A stretch of 64,000 bases of DNA from Tribonema minus. Lineage: Eukaryota > Sar > Xanthophyceae > Tribonematales > Tribonemataceae. Positions 51,420 through 63,917 of this stretch are shown here, piece after piece. Where the stretch lies: NCBI GenBank assembly GCA_017506865.1, contig JAFCMP010000379.1, forward strand, positions 682,001-746,000. Reading direction: 5' to 3'. Made by a program: the position numbers and the translations under genes. The notes under the pieces are model-generated. The model was not told where the DNA came from, did no database searches, and saw nothing but the letters and a program-made list of their open reading frames with translations. The stretch's first letter is position 1. Every line of letters starts with the position of its first letter.

Positions 51420-52280
51420 ATGGTGCCGTCACAGGTAGGTCCGGCAAAGCTGCTGCTGCCGCTGCTGCTGGCAAGCGCGCAGGCTTAACGCGCTCCAGCC
51501 TCCCCCTGCATCCTGATACGGGCAACACTCCAAAGGAGTGGTTGTAGCAATCATGGGCGCCATTAATCTATAGGCCCCAAGAAAGTGCCTCAGCACGCAG
51601 GCGCGGAATGAATGCAGGTCCTGCTGCTGCTGCTGCTGCCAACGAGTCCAAAAGCGCGCTCCAATCCCTAGCGCCGCCCTGAGCGCTGCTGTTGTAGCAG
51701 CAATACCACAAAGCGCGGACCAGCTCCTTGCTCTGTCCTCCACATCTGGGCAACACTTCAGGGAAGTGGATGTAGCAATCCTGGGCACCAACAGGATAGT
51801 GCCTCTGCATGCCGCTGCTGACACTCCAAGCACGCTGCGCTTCATAGGTCCATCCTGAGCTGCCAGCGCTGCTGCAGCTGCTGGTGTCGATTCCACAACT
51901 GCGATTCAGCCACAAGCTCCGTCGTCTGCATGTGAACAACACTCCTGAGGAGTGGATGTTGCAACGCTGAGCGCCATCACGCCCCATACCTCATCTGTAC
52001 GAAGTTATGGCTGTGCTGCTGCTGGTGCTGCTGCTGCTGTTGGTGGTGCTGTCGTTGCTGCTGATGCTGCTCCCTGGCATGGCTGGCGCTCCCAACAACT
52101 CCCAGGCGCGCCAACATTGGGCACCGTCCTGGGCCTGCATTGTTGCTATCCACAAACGCACTCCAGCCCCGAGCTGCGGCCTCCGCATGCACTGCAGCAG
52201 AGTAGCCATGGCCATCCTGGGCGCCAACAGGCGCCTGCACGGAGGTACCTTGCTTTCCTCTTCTAAAGTGCAGGTGCAGG
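51420..52280. repeat. Degenerate tandem repeat with CTG/CAG tracts
   Basis: About four diverged units of 180-250 bp. Each has a core like GGGCAACACTCC, then GGAGTGG and TGTAGCAATC, then GGGCGCC, seen near 51520, 51748, 51932 and 52188. Each is preceded by CTG-rich runs (for example 51450-51470, 51619-51640 and 52013-52070). Several frames stay open, as expected for triplet-rich DNA, and related peptides recur on the minus strand. No known protein is recognised. Confidence 0.6.
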
Positions 52281-53617
52281 CCAACGAACCTCGCTTAGCC
52301 TGCTTGCGAGCTGCTTCCTGCTCTACTGCACACCGTGTCGCTGCATGACGGTGACCGCAAGGCCTGCGAAGCACTGCCAGCGAGCCTCCAAGCTGAGCGA
52401 CAACCGCCCCCGAGCGTGTGACACGTGTCAAAATGACACGCGTCACCCAGTGAATCTGTCTAGTGAAAGCTCTCTTAGCCTATCCACCCGTCAGGTGCAG
52501 TCGGTAGAAGCAGTGTACAGTAGACTCAAACACAGAGAGAGATGCGCTCGTTACATTCTGAATGAGGACACACGTGCACGCTGAACCGAAGAATACCAGC
52601 TGTGGTGCATGTGCACTTCCACTCTCTGTCTATGCTGTTGGCTGCCAAATGCGCAGTAGCGTGATGTACAACAGAGTGAGATGAATGCCTGCTTGATGAA
52701 TTGTGATTCCATACTTGACTTGCTCTTGTAATTTTCTGCAGAACCGCTCTTTATTAGAGCACGTGAAGCTTCCACAATTCTTCAGCTGGGAAAAGGGCCT
52801 TATTAAGGAGCACGCACCTCAAGCGCTGAAGCTCAATTCAATTTGGGGGGGGGGGGGGGTGTTGAACAGCAAATCGGCTTCGGCATCAAGTGTTGCACAG
52901 CTGTACAGTGGAAGCAGCGACTGCGGCAACAGCAGCAGCAGCCTCCGCAGCTTAATTAATAAAAAAACCAGCAGCAAATGTAGGTTGACAGTCAATGACA
53001 GAAGTTGCAGCGAGAAGCACACGTGTAGAAAGTTTAGCAACCTGAGGTGCACATTCACAGAATTCAGAGTTACTAAAGCGGCAAGTTCCGTCTCCCACAT
53101 GCAGTGAGAATTGGGCAAACAGGCACACCATTTTGTTTTCAATCAAAATATAACGCATGCGCAAGGCCTGCACTTGCACTGTGATGCAAATGTGCGAGGG
53201 AGAGCACCAGCGTCAACAAAGCGGCGGGCAGGGGCTGACAACTATGGCCTATGTGGCAAGCGCTGCCAGCTGCGATATGGCATAATGATAATGGCCGCAG
53301 CGTATCATTTGACTTTGCTCAGCAGTGCCATAGTGTGTGGGATACCCAAAAGAATTGGTGCACACAAGCAGCCCGAGCGCGTCACATGAAGCCACAGCCA
53401 CAGTGTCACATGTCAATGTGAAACACAGTTTGCTGCGCTCCCATCACCATGAGATGATGGGTGCGACAGTCAACAGCATCGCCAGCACAGAGTTTCAAGT
53501 CGAGTCAGATGAAGGTGCCAGAAGCGGCCAGTTGCACTTTGCATGGTATGGATGTGGTCCTCTTGGGGCTGACTGGCAGATTCACTGTGTATATGGCATC
53601 GATGCATGTATGCCAGG
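52281..53617. other. Intergenic, no gene seen
   Basis: It contains a 15-base G run at 52845-52859 and a short CAG-type run near 52931-52942. No supported gene lies here. It includes the sequence downstream of the CD2BP2-like gene. Confidence 0.5.
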
Positions 53618-56463
53618 TTACACATGTATATACTTGGAGAAGTCTACCGCGTCCGATGTCACCCATTCCCCTCTTTCAGCAGTGCCAGCTTGCTGACTAC
53701 TTGCATCTTGTGCTTGAGCAGGTGTGGTTTGTCCTGGTTTGTCCTCTTCATCGTCATCCAGATCTGCCAGCAGTTCAGCAGCAGCATCGCCAGTGGTGGT
53801 GGCCTGCACACATACATCAGCGAAGTACACATACGCTGGCGTGAGCAGGCAGCATTAACATCTTTCAAGTGCTTGACGCGGTATGGTGAATGCCAAGGAC
53901 TCTTGCAGTCTGTAACGTTAAGTTCTGCCCGGATGCTGATGCCTCACAGATAATTGGATAACATGACGAGCCTATCAAAGGCTAGCATCATGTCAGTGCA
54001 CACTCCACTGCAAAAGAGCATGTGCAGTTCAACCACCCGGGTGCAATGTAAACAATGCCTTGGGTTGTCAAGTGATGTTGATGTTGAAGTTGCAAGTACA
54101 ACACGACAAGTAATGGCCATACAAACACACACAGTGAATGGCAAGCTTGACACGGTCACCATGTGTGTGTGTACAGAGTGTGTGTCCATGCTCACCTCTG
54201 TGCCTGCTGCTGTAGGTGCTGTCCCAACAGGTGTTATAGGGCGCATCTTGACCACGTTGTCGCCAGAGAAGTAGCCGCTGGAGACCCATGAGTACATCTG
54301 GACCATTGAGAACGGCCCATGCACCTGGCCATCCTGCCAACACACACACATCACCACAAGTCACAAGCATGAGCTACTATAGTGTATAGCCACTATGAGT
54401 ATAGCCAATATAAGCATGTCACTGACTGACGCCTTCTTAACACCCTAGCATCAATGGCATCTCTCTCTGATGTACGTTGTCCAACTCTAATTTACATTGG
54501 CAGCAATTCTCAAAGAAGTACTTCGAAGTACATACTCACAAGTGAAGTGTCAGCCATGATAGACCTATCTGTACAACAGGCCATGGACGTGAAAGGGCGA
54601 GCATAAACACTGGATCGAACAGCGACACAGCGGCTTTGTATTGACAGCAAGCGTGGCTGCTACGCGCAGCTCACATACGTAAAAACTGCATTTGCACCTT
54701 GTGGTCAAGCACTTCAGCGCCCACAGAAAGAGACCATGCATCGGACGAAAACTCTGTGCGAGCGTACTGCAGTATTGTGAAGAGCACAGCACTTGTGTGT
54801 GCCTGTTGTCTCACCTTGCCCAGGTACTCAAACTGAACGCTACTGTTGCTGGCTGCGGCATAAGCAGCTTGCTGTGCTGTGAAGCGAGGCATACAAGCAT
54901 CAGCAGCACATACAGAAAAAAAGGGGATACGTGCAGCTTTAGTTATTCAACCACTGTATCGAGCACTCTAAAACAAGGATCATGCTGGTGGTAACATGAG
55001 CGTCTCATCATGCAGTCAACTGCTGGAACCAGGTGTGCGCGGCTGTGTTGCACTGCAGTGAATCCTATTTCACTAACATGGCCTGTTGATGTCATCAATA
55101 GACATGCGCCATATGGGCTATTCTGCAGTGCATAGGACTCGTGTGATGTATATGTCATGCTGCTGCAACAAAGTAAGCTGCCTCATCACTTACTCTTTTT
55201 TATTGCCTCGGTTGGTTTTGTAGATTTGATGTGATGTAATCTGGGGTCAGAGGCAGGCGTCTATAAGGCATTTCATAATTGATGCACATTCACAGAAGAA
55301 TGATGCACAACGAGAACGAAAGAAGTGGTCACCTTGTGGTTACGTGTGACGTTGAGATTCCCTATCTAGACTAATCTGCATGCAAACCGAACAACATGCT
55401 GTGGCACTTTACAATGGTGTTCTCCTCAATGCCCCTGACCACAAGTGTATTCAATCAAACAGTACTTCTGTGGAGTATTGTACTTGTAAGTATACTTCCC
55501 ATAGCCGCAAAGCCGCTCATCAGCTATGCTGTAACTCAACATATGGGTTATCATTTGGAGGGATTATACTATTATACTTCCATTTGAGGAGGCCACGCCA
55601 CTCCCCCACCGTACATAAACTCCATGTACCAAAAGTATGGATATTTAGTGGCACAAGGTGTTTACAGCACGCTCGAGCGCTACCTGAGTGACTGTAACTG
55701 CCAACAGCAGCATCAGGGGTTAGCGTGTGATAGCGCCATGTCACGTGCTGTCATTTCAGACCTATTGCAGCTATGATGCTACTCAGTCAACTCGTCTGCC
55801 ATACTTATTGTGTTTTTGATTGCCAGCAGACCTTCGGCGACCCAGCTGTCCATACTCTAATGTCGCAGATCCTTTTCCTACTTCTATAGCAAGCACGCAA
55901 CGAAGCCCAATGCTGTCTATCAGTTTATCTGGCCATCAGTGCGCAGAGCTCAGCACATGATGAGGTTGTGTCTTGTTGAGCACATGGGTCGCTGTTCATG
56001 TTTTGACCCCTGTGCCCACTTCCAGCAATAAAAGCACTGTCCACAAGTCTTGTGTCCACTTGGGTCCCTTTAGTATCCATCCCTGGCACACTGGTGAGCT
56101 ATACGCTCCCAGTCACAAACTTGTGCTACCAACTGTCTTCAATCAATCTGTAGATGTTAAGTAATGGAGACCCAGATATTTTGCAAAACATCAGCAAAGA
56201 CGAACAAAACATCAGTACTGCTGGGAAATTGATGCATGCTAGCCTATCCTGTGAGATCCAGCGTAGTGAGTGCACATACATCACCTGCAGCTTGTGCCGC
56301 TGCTGTTGCCTGTGCTGCTGCGTCGCCAGCTTGTGGTCTTGCTGCAGAGAAGTACATGCTTGCTTGGCCTCCAGCAGCACCTACTGCAACACAATCCACC
56401 ACCAATGAGCATCACAGAAGAAGCACCGTCAGTGACTTCAGGAATGCGCCATTGTTCACACAC

Positions 56464-56507
<44 letters not shown>

Positions 56508-59500
56508 CCATACAGCCTTGCCCACTTCTTTCATCATGTAAGGCAGCCAGAGTAGGTGCTGCATTGATGTTGATCATGACCGTAAATGTGGTACACATGT
56601 TCACCATGATGTTAGTAGCGTCAAAGGTGCCACTTGACTGAGCATGCTGTAAGAAAGCACTTAATGATGATCAGTGGGACAACAACCATGTCAAAGATGG
56701 TAGCCCGCCTAACATGTGTGTGCACGAGGTAGGTAGGTAGGTATGTTACCAAAGCTTGACTTGACAAAACATGTACTTCAAGTCATGTATTTGGCTATGT
56801 CCCTCACATTCTCTGAGCATGCAGGGCACACCGATACCATATCAAACATGCGGAGCCTAGCCGAATTTCACGTGTCACAACTTCATGAGCCGTTACTATT
56901 GCAAACCCGAACAGGAGGTGGTGTAGTGGCCTAGAGCATGGAGGTTTACCTCAAGTACTGATAGAGTGCGTGAGTTTTTGAGTGTACACAATGAGGCTTG
57001 CGATCTATTCAAACAGACTCGTTATGGTGGCATCTACCAGAGAAACAGACCAAGAATGAAGCTTTTGTTCAGAAACATAACTGCCACGCCTGCAAAAGCG
57101 TGAGAGCACAATACTATGTAGTACAAAGGTTGAAGAAAGAGGGCAACTTCTCAGTCGTTGCTGCCGTGTTGAGCTGTTTAATTGTGTCCGCTACATAGCA
57201 TGCGTATTCGCATGCTGTATCACTTGCTGTTGTATCACGCATGCTATTGAGTCGCGTGCATATGGGAATACAGTGACGCTACGCCGCCAGTGTACTGTCA
57301 TGTGGTATGCTGGATTCTTTAAGTGCCACCAGCTTCAAATGCCTGATACTGACATTGGAACAGAAAGTACTTTGGTGTATTGAACACATGTCAAGACATC
57401 GAGTCTTCGCCGTACCTTGTGCTGCATGGCCATTGGCTCCTGCAGTGGCTTCATCTTCATCTTTGCCCATATCCTGCAGCGCTTCCTTGGTGGAGTAGTA
57501 TACCTCTGTCAGCCCCCTTTGCATGAGATGGTCCGCCAAATCCGTCAGGCGCTGCCATGAAATGGGGACAGTCAGACATGACACGGGTGCTGTCAATGGA
57601 CCGTTGCCGTAATGGCAAATCAAATGTCCCAAGATGCCCATGCCTGTGCTCAGGGTGGGACTTCCACACTTATGGTACAAGACACCGCCCAGCAGTGCTA
57701 AAAAGCGAGTACAGTGGTCCATTCCTAGCCCTACTTGTCTCTTGTGTGATATTTTTGCCAACTTAAGCAGACATGTAATGGTCAGCGGTACAAGTTGATT
57801 GCATACTCATAAACTGGTTTTGCTGTCACGTTCCTGTGTACCTGGTCTGCCGTAACATTTGTGTAGTCATCACAGCTCACCCATTGTCATTGTGCACACT
57901 GCACTCCGATATATATCATAACAGCGGCAGCCCATGACAGCACATTACAGTATGCTGCATACAGCATGTGCACTGCACAAGCAGTATACACCCTAAGATT
58001 GCCTACATGGGACACCTCTCGATGCTAGCATTTAAATTTGATGTGGACCAGGCAGACGTTGTGTCATTGGTTCCTAAAATTACTGACTGTTCCCACTGAC
58101 CTCAAATGCAGCCTTATTCCTAGCAGCATCCTCCTTCTGCTGTGGTGTGCTTTCTCCCGCCTCCTCCAGAGGCTTCCCCCCTTTTGTTTTCCCCCTGCCT
58201 GCCCCCTTGCCAGGGCCTGCCCTTTTGCTGGCGTTCCCTAGTCGTTTGAGTGCCTTCAGTACTGTTTCACCAGGTTCAATGAGCCTGGCCGCCAGTAGTG
58301 CCAGCTCAGATTTGTCCAGCTGTGTCAGCGGATCTCGTTCCGATGCACTGGCCTGCGCAGCATCCTCCTTGTCCTTGCGTTGCTGCAGAGCCATAGTGTA
58401 CATGTATGCGTCAAGGGCTACACTTGTTGAAATAAAATGTCAGGTGCACTTGTATGGTTTCATGTACTACAAAGAACTTTGTGTTGCTCTAGTGTGGGAA
58501 ACATGTATGCGCATGTCAAAGTTGCCTCCAGTGCTCAAGTTTGCCACAATGTCATGATGGTGAATCTGTTGTACAAGTGTGTGCATAATCGCTTCAAAAC
58601 CAGTTACCACATGAGGGCAAACCTTTGAACCAAGCGCAATTACCACGCAATCAGTGCAGCACATAACTGACATAACTCCTGGGCTCACAGCCGCAATCCG
58701 TCAGCATCATATTACCCTCTGACCTCAGTGACCTCAGCGCACTTTTACATCAGTCATGCACACAGTAACACAGTATGCGGACCATTTTCCTGACCTGTGC
58801 CTGCTGTGCCTGTCCAATGGCCTCCTCCATGGCAGCATCATCCAGTCCCGCCAGCCTGTAAGGTTGCGTGGCAGGCATACACAGGCAGTAAAGTGCCATC
58901 AAATGCAAGCTGTAGCAGTTTATGCAAGCTGTAGCAGTTTCAATCATCAGCCCCATGCCGGCAAGTCATGTCAGTTGCACACCTGCAGATGGCGTTGTAT
59001 AATGTGTACATAATTGGCAACCTATGATGACCGGGGAGCCCTCAGGCACTTGACATGTACCCAACGCCGGTCAGATCAAAATTGCATTATTGCAGAGTGT
59101 ACAGCAACCATGTAGCAGGCATGCAAGGGTCAATACATTGAAGTGAACTTATTCCTATGAGGCTGTGAGAGATGCCACACATCATGCAGTGCAAGCGTGA
59201 CTGAGTAGCTCACCAAGCATCCGTCTCCTGGTCTTGCATCTTCCATACAAAGTTCCCGTTGGTGTCAAAGTACCCTTCCTGCCTTTCGTTTTTGAGGTTG
59301 AAAGGCTCCAGCACCTCTCCTGCCTCGTTGAACTGCAAACATACAAACGGGCACTCTACAGATTAGCAGCAGTGCACTGAGTTCACATGCCTGACAACTG
59401 AAAACACAGGTGTTGGTGTTCCTTCCACAGAAAGGCTCCAGCACCTCTCGTGCCTCGTTGAACTGCAAACATACAAACGGGCACTCTACAGATTAGCAGC

Positions 59501-61033
59501 AGTGCACTGAGTTCACATGCCTGACAACTGAAAACACAGGTGTTGGTGTTCCTTCCACACAAGACTTGTGCAGCGGTCGGCATTGCATGGTGATTTTTGA
59601 TGCAAGCGCATCCAATGTGCATTACTGTCGCTCTGTCTGACTGAACACAACTGAGGTGCCACACCCAGTTGATGCAATGAGCATCATAGAGTACTTGCAA
59701 TTGTACCCATTCAGATTGTGTCCCATTTGCACAGGCTTACACCCTGATTGCATTAGCATAGACAGATGGAACTGCTGACGTTGCAGTGCATAGCCTTCAA
59801 TTACCTAAATACCTCAGAGTGAATCAGTGGCAGGCCCATAAGCAGGGGAGGATTCTTCCGCACGCAGCCACTATCACAAAAGCACTCACTTGCATCTACC
59901 TGCTTGCCTGCAACGGACAAATCTGCGGGTGACTGCTGGTGAAATATGCAACGGCTTGGTGTGGTACTCTCGTATAATGTCATGACTACACACACCAGCG
60001 GGCTGCCACCTTTGCAAGCAAGTCCAACTGGATCACTTGATACATATGCTTTCTTGGTCAAAGCACCAGCATGGCTACATGAAGGTGAACTGCTAGTGAG
60101 ATGGATTGGCTGTATGACTTTCTACTTGATGCAACTTCAATCTCAGTCAAGTGTAGTAATTTATGCAGACCAAGTGTCTGGACATTGAGCATGATCAACC
60201 AAGTCTGTTGTAGATGTGTGTTCGTGATGTAGGTTTCTTGCCTTTTCGTCGCCATCTTCCTCCTCTCCCTCCACGTCCTGTGTCATTCTGCCCACATTTG
60301 TGTCCTCCTCATCGTCATCATCATCCTGATCGAAGGTGCCTGCATCAGACAAATGCATGGTCGGTGCTGTGAAAACGAATATCTGACCAGTTGTGATGCA
60401 ATCATGTGGGCAGCTTCGGGGTCAAATCGCATCAATCACAAGGTCAGAGAGCACTTTGTTTGCGGCGACACTTTACACTAAAAACATATATATCAAAATG
60501 TCAACACAGCGTATCATGGCTGAAAGCAACGTTCTGCAACAGTTCGTCTTTTAAGTATGGCCCTTCTGCTGGGATGCTTGAACAAGCTTCTAGTTCGAGC
60601 AGAGCACAAACACCAACGTGAGTCAACGCTGAGTTTCACACACCTGGTTTGGCTCGTGCCAGGGCCGTTGAAGCTGCCTCCTCGCCATCATCATCGTCGG
60701 CACGGGCATCTGGAAAACGTGCAATCATCGAGAGCGAGTATTCAGAGCAGTGAGAACAACTCGTACAGTAAAGCAGAGGCAATGTCAGCGTTAGGAAAGG
60801 TGGCACCATGCGTAGCTGAACAGCTCGAGACGAACAAGACAGGCAATTTTGCAAGCGTATGGTCTTACTGCAGACTTGCAAGACCAGCTGGCGTTGATTG
60901 AACCCAATGTCTTACCATAGCTAGGCTCGCCTTTGGTTTCTTCAAAGCCCTCGTCTTGACCTTCCGCAAAGCGCACACGGCGCTTATTACCTGCACCGCC
61001 ACCTTCACTCTCCTCCTGCCGGCGCTTCACCAT
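53618..61033 (-). CDS. CD2BP2: CD2BP2/LIN1-like GYF-domain protein (U5 snRNP 52K)
   Basis: Eleven exons close in phase to 453 aa: 60916-61033, 60644-60709, 60242-60339, 59214-59332, 58795-58855, 58101-58382, 57416-57551, 56285-56380, 54815-54876, 54196-54333, 53618-53803. The N-terminus is basic (MVKRRQ, NKRRVRF), then acidic. Exon 4 gives VLEPFNLKNERQEGYFDTNG and an EITDAW-like end (QETDAW), the family hallmark before WL. Exon 7 has RLTDLADHL and VYYSTKEAL. The GYF domain (VQFEYLGK, then GPFSMVQMYSWVSSGYF) spans about residues 339-392, and the protein ends with WVTSDAVDFSKYI, as in the family. The protein binds proline-rich partners and helps assemble the U5 snRNP. Exon 3 ends at AAG|GCAAG, a GC-AG intron. 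Exon 8 is an Ala/Gln-rich linker and is the least certain. The rest is solid. Confidence 0.9.
56466..56502. repeat. AC dinucleotide microsatellite
   Basis: About 18 uninterrupted AC units lie in the intron between exons 7 and 8 of the CD2BP2-like gene. Confidence 0.95.
59301..59560. repeat. 130-bp tandem duplication covering the edge of CD2BP2 exon 4
   Basis: Units 59301-59430 and 59431-59560 are almost identical. Each contains the 5' edge of exon 4 with its TTTGCAG acceptor. The 59431 copy stops after the first 30 or so exon bases, then runs into duplicated intron, leaving a pseudo-exon fragment upstream of the true exon. Confidence 0.9.
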
Positions 61034-61124
61034 TGTCACCCCGCCCTGCAAGCTGGACGACTCGACTTCCAGGCACTTCAACGCCGTGTTTGAAGTTTGT
61101 CGAAATCGGTGCGTAGCAAAGAAA
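61034..61124. promoter_or_regulatory. Bidirectional promoter between CD2BP2 and ARP6 genes
   Basis: Only 91 bp separate the start codons of the divergent CD2BP2-like (minus) and ARP6 (plus) genes. A GC-box-like CCCCGCCC lies at 61039-61046. Both 5' untranslated regions and a shared core promoter must fit here or overlap the coding starts. No TATA box is seen. Confidence 0.55.
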
Positions 61125-63917
61125 ATGGCGACGGTGGTGATAGACAATGGCGCTGGCAGCGTACGGGGTGGCTGGGCAGGGGAGCCGAATCCGCGACACA
61201 CCATGCCGAACTGCACAGCCAAAATCAAGAATCAGACGGTGGTGCTGGCAGGCGATGAGACCGTGGATGCGGTTAGGGATAAGTCCCAGCTGGTGTACCA
61301 GAGGCCGCATGACAGGGGCTATCTGATCAACTGGGAGAATGAGCTGGAGGTGTGGAAGCGCATGTTCGATGCTAGTCATCTGAATGTGCAAAATCCCCAG
61401 GACCATGCGCTGCTGTTCACGGAGCCTCCGTTCGCCCCCATCATGCTTGCAGAAACAGCAAATGAGGTCAGTTGAGGCACAGTATCGTATTGTTGTATGT
61501 TCTCACTTTTATACTTGAGGTTGAAATTCTTAATCCCATCAAACGGTCAGAAATCAGGGTTGAACAACTCAGATGACAGCAACCTCAAGTTGATGCCTCT
61601 CTGTGATAGTCAGAGAGTACGCATTGCCCAAAAGCGAATGCTTGCTGTGTTTGCGATCCGCGGTATATGCGAACTTATTTATGCTTGTGCCTGTGTATGC
61701 ATGTATACTTTGCTGACACCCAGCACACGCACAAACTCCCCCATGATATTGTTGGGAACACCGGAACAGCTGGCACTTTGCACCATGTTCAGCTGGTATC
61801 AGCAATTACTCAAGCTCCATGAGTTGCATAGGCGCTACACCCACACATTTCAGCTCTGCAGTTGGCTGGCTGCTCTCTTGCAGTAATTGTTACAGTCGCT
61901 GATGTTTGTAAGCTCCATATGTCATGAGGATGCATGGCTTGCCATGCACACAAGGTATCATTAGATCAAGTATTCTTTGCATGTACGATGATGCAATGAC
62001 AAAACTGGGTGAATGCAGTGGCGCTGGGGGCACTTGGCTCTGGCACTCTGACTTGAATTCAAGCATGTTGCTGGTGCAATGGATTATGGGCTCAACAACT
62101 GACCTACCTGCCTGTCGGCACTCAACCGCTTTTGCATGATTGAAAGCGTGCGTATGCCTCTCCTGATGCTTTTTTCGCCCCTTGTGATGGTTGTGTAAAG
62201 GTGGTGTTTGAGGAGCTAGGGTTCACGGCATGCTACAGATGTCCACCTGCTGCCCTCAGTGTGTACCTAGAGCAGGTGGGTGGTACAAGAGCAAGCCAGT
62301 GTCACTATACTAGCTACTTCACGGCACAACATTGAATGTTAAACTCGTCTCAAAGGCCACTTTCACAGACTTTACCATTGGCTGTTTGCCTGTGAAGCGG
62401 ATCACAGCATGCGCAGGGCGTGCTTTGTCAGAAAACACTGTGAGCGCTCCTGAGGGAGGTGAGACATGAAGGCAATAAAGGCATGGATCAGACACACAAT
62501 GCTTTGCAGACCAGTAGCAGCCTGACAGTGGTGTGACCACTTGATACTTGACAAAACACTCATGAGATATGCGTATGCACAACAGAGCTTTGCTGGAGTT
62601 GCAAAAATTCTTGTTAAGGCATGCCATGCACGAGTGCTGGCTGTACCTATTGTGTCGAAGTGGTATGCATACCAGTTCAGCACAACGCTATGCTCATCTT
62701 GAGCCTTTGAGTGCGAGGCATGCGAGAGGAGTTCAGCAGCGCTGGCATAAAATTGGAGACAAACCAGGGGCCAGCAAGGGGGCGCAAAAGGAGGGGAAAG
62801 TGATTGCACACGAAGGCATGTAACTTTGGTGAAAAACACATGACCATAGGTCCTCTGGGCACGGCAACACCAGTAACAATACAACACCTAGGCAGCTCTG
62901 CAGCGAGTTTGCTCAAATCAGTTAACAACAGTGGACCTGAATTTGAACTGATGGTGATAATATAATGTAATGATGCTGGTCTCACCTGTGCAGATGATGG
63001 AGGAAGAGCGAGATGCTGCTGTGGCTGCTGCAGTGGGAGTGTCGCCACTGTCATTACCCGCGCAACGGGCATCCCCCGTCTTGGAGGTTGTTCAGGATCT
63101 GCCCGCACCTTCCGCTGCTAACGCAGCCGCTGCAGCTGCTGCCGCCGCGGCAGCCAACAGCGCTGAGGTTTACAGCAATGCTCTGCCACCCGCTGATGCC
63201 ATGGTGGTGGTGGACATGGGTTTTTCGTTTACACATGTGTTCTGCTTCTACAAGGGACGGGCGCTGCAGCATGCAGTGAGTGCTTACTTGCGTGCATACA
63301 TTTACTTCCGAACTACTAGTATTTCAGGGCATTTGTGACATGCACTTCTTGTCCACTATGGAATGACGTGCACACTGGTGTGGGAAGCAGCTGCTTAGAG
63401 CTAGAATAAATTCATGCCATCTATCGTACATCGCAAAGCTCGCAAATTTGCCAGGGTTGAACGCTGTTGCAGTACCTGAAAGTACCTTGATACAGGTCTA
63501 GACTATGCCAAACCGATTAGGGCAGTGGCAGATGTCACAATTACATTGTGACTTCAATGTCCCAGTAGCTCTGGCGTAGTATAGGTCGCCCTTTGATTGG
63601 CGCTTGTCATGAGTGCAGACCATGCATTTAGACTGGCTAGTTGAAATGTGTATACATATGTGTGTGGCCTGCCTTAGTTCAAACTGTCAGTGCCTACATC
63701 TGCACCACTATAGCAATTGCACAATTTGATTGTGCGAGTAATACCAGTAAGACCAGGATGCACACATACCTCATACACACATGCGTCCCCCCCTTTTCTG
63801 CTGTGTGTGCAGACAGTCCGTTTGAATGTGGGTGGCAAGCTGCTGACCAACTACCTCAAGGAAGTGTTGTCATACAGACAGCTCAATGTCATGGACGAGT
63901 TTGATCTGGTCACACAG
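61125..63917 (+). CDS. ARP6: Actin-related protein 6, partial (continues past the right edge)
   Basis: Four exons in phase (61125-61466, 62201-62275, 62994-63275, 63813-63917) give 268 residues; the gene runs on from a GTAGGT donor at 63918. ARP6 is a subunit of the SWR1-type remodeller that exchanges H2A for H2A.Z. The start MATVVIDNGAGSVRGGWAGE is the first actin nucleotide-binding loop. YLINWENELEVWKRMF, LLFTEPPFAP and VVFEELGF follow. VVVDMGFSFTHV is the second phosphate loop, and LNVGGKLLTNYLKEVLSYRQ is diagnostic for ARP6 among actin-related proteins. Between VYLEQ and the VVVDMG motif there is an insertion of about 70 residues with an 11-residue Ala run (about residues 181-191), longer than in other ARP6 proteins I recall. 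The C-terminal half is outside the window. Confidence 0.93.
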
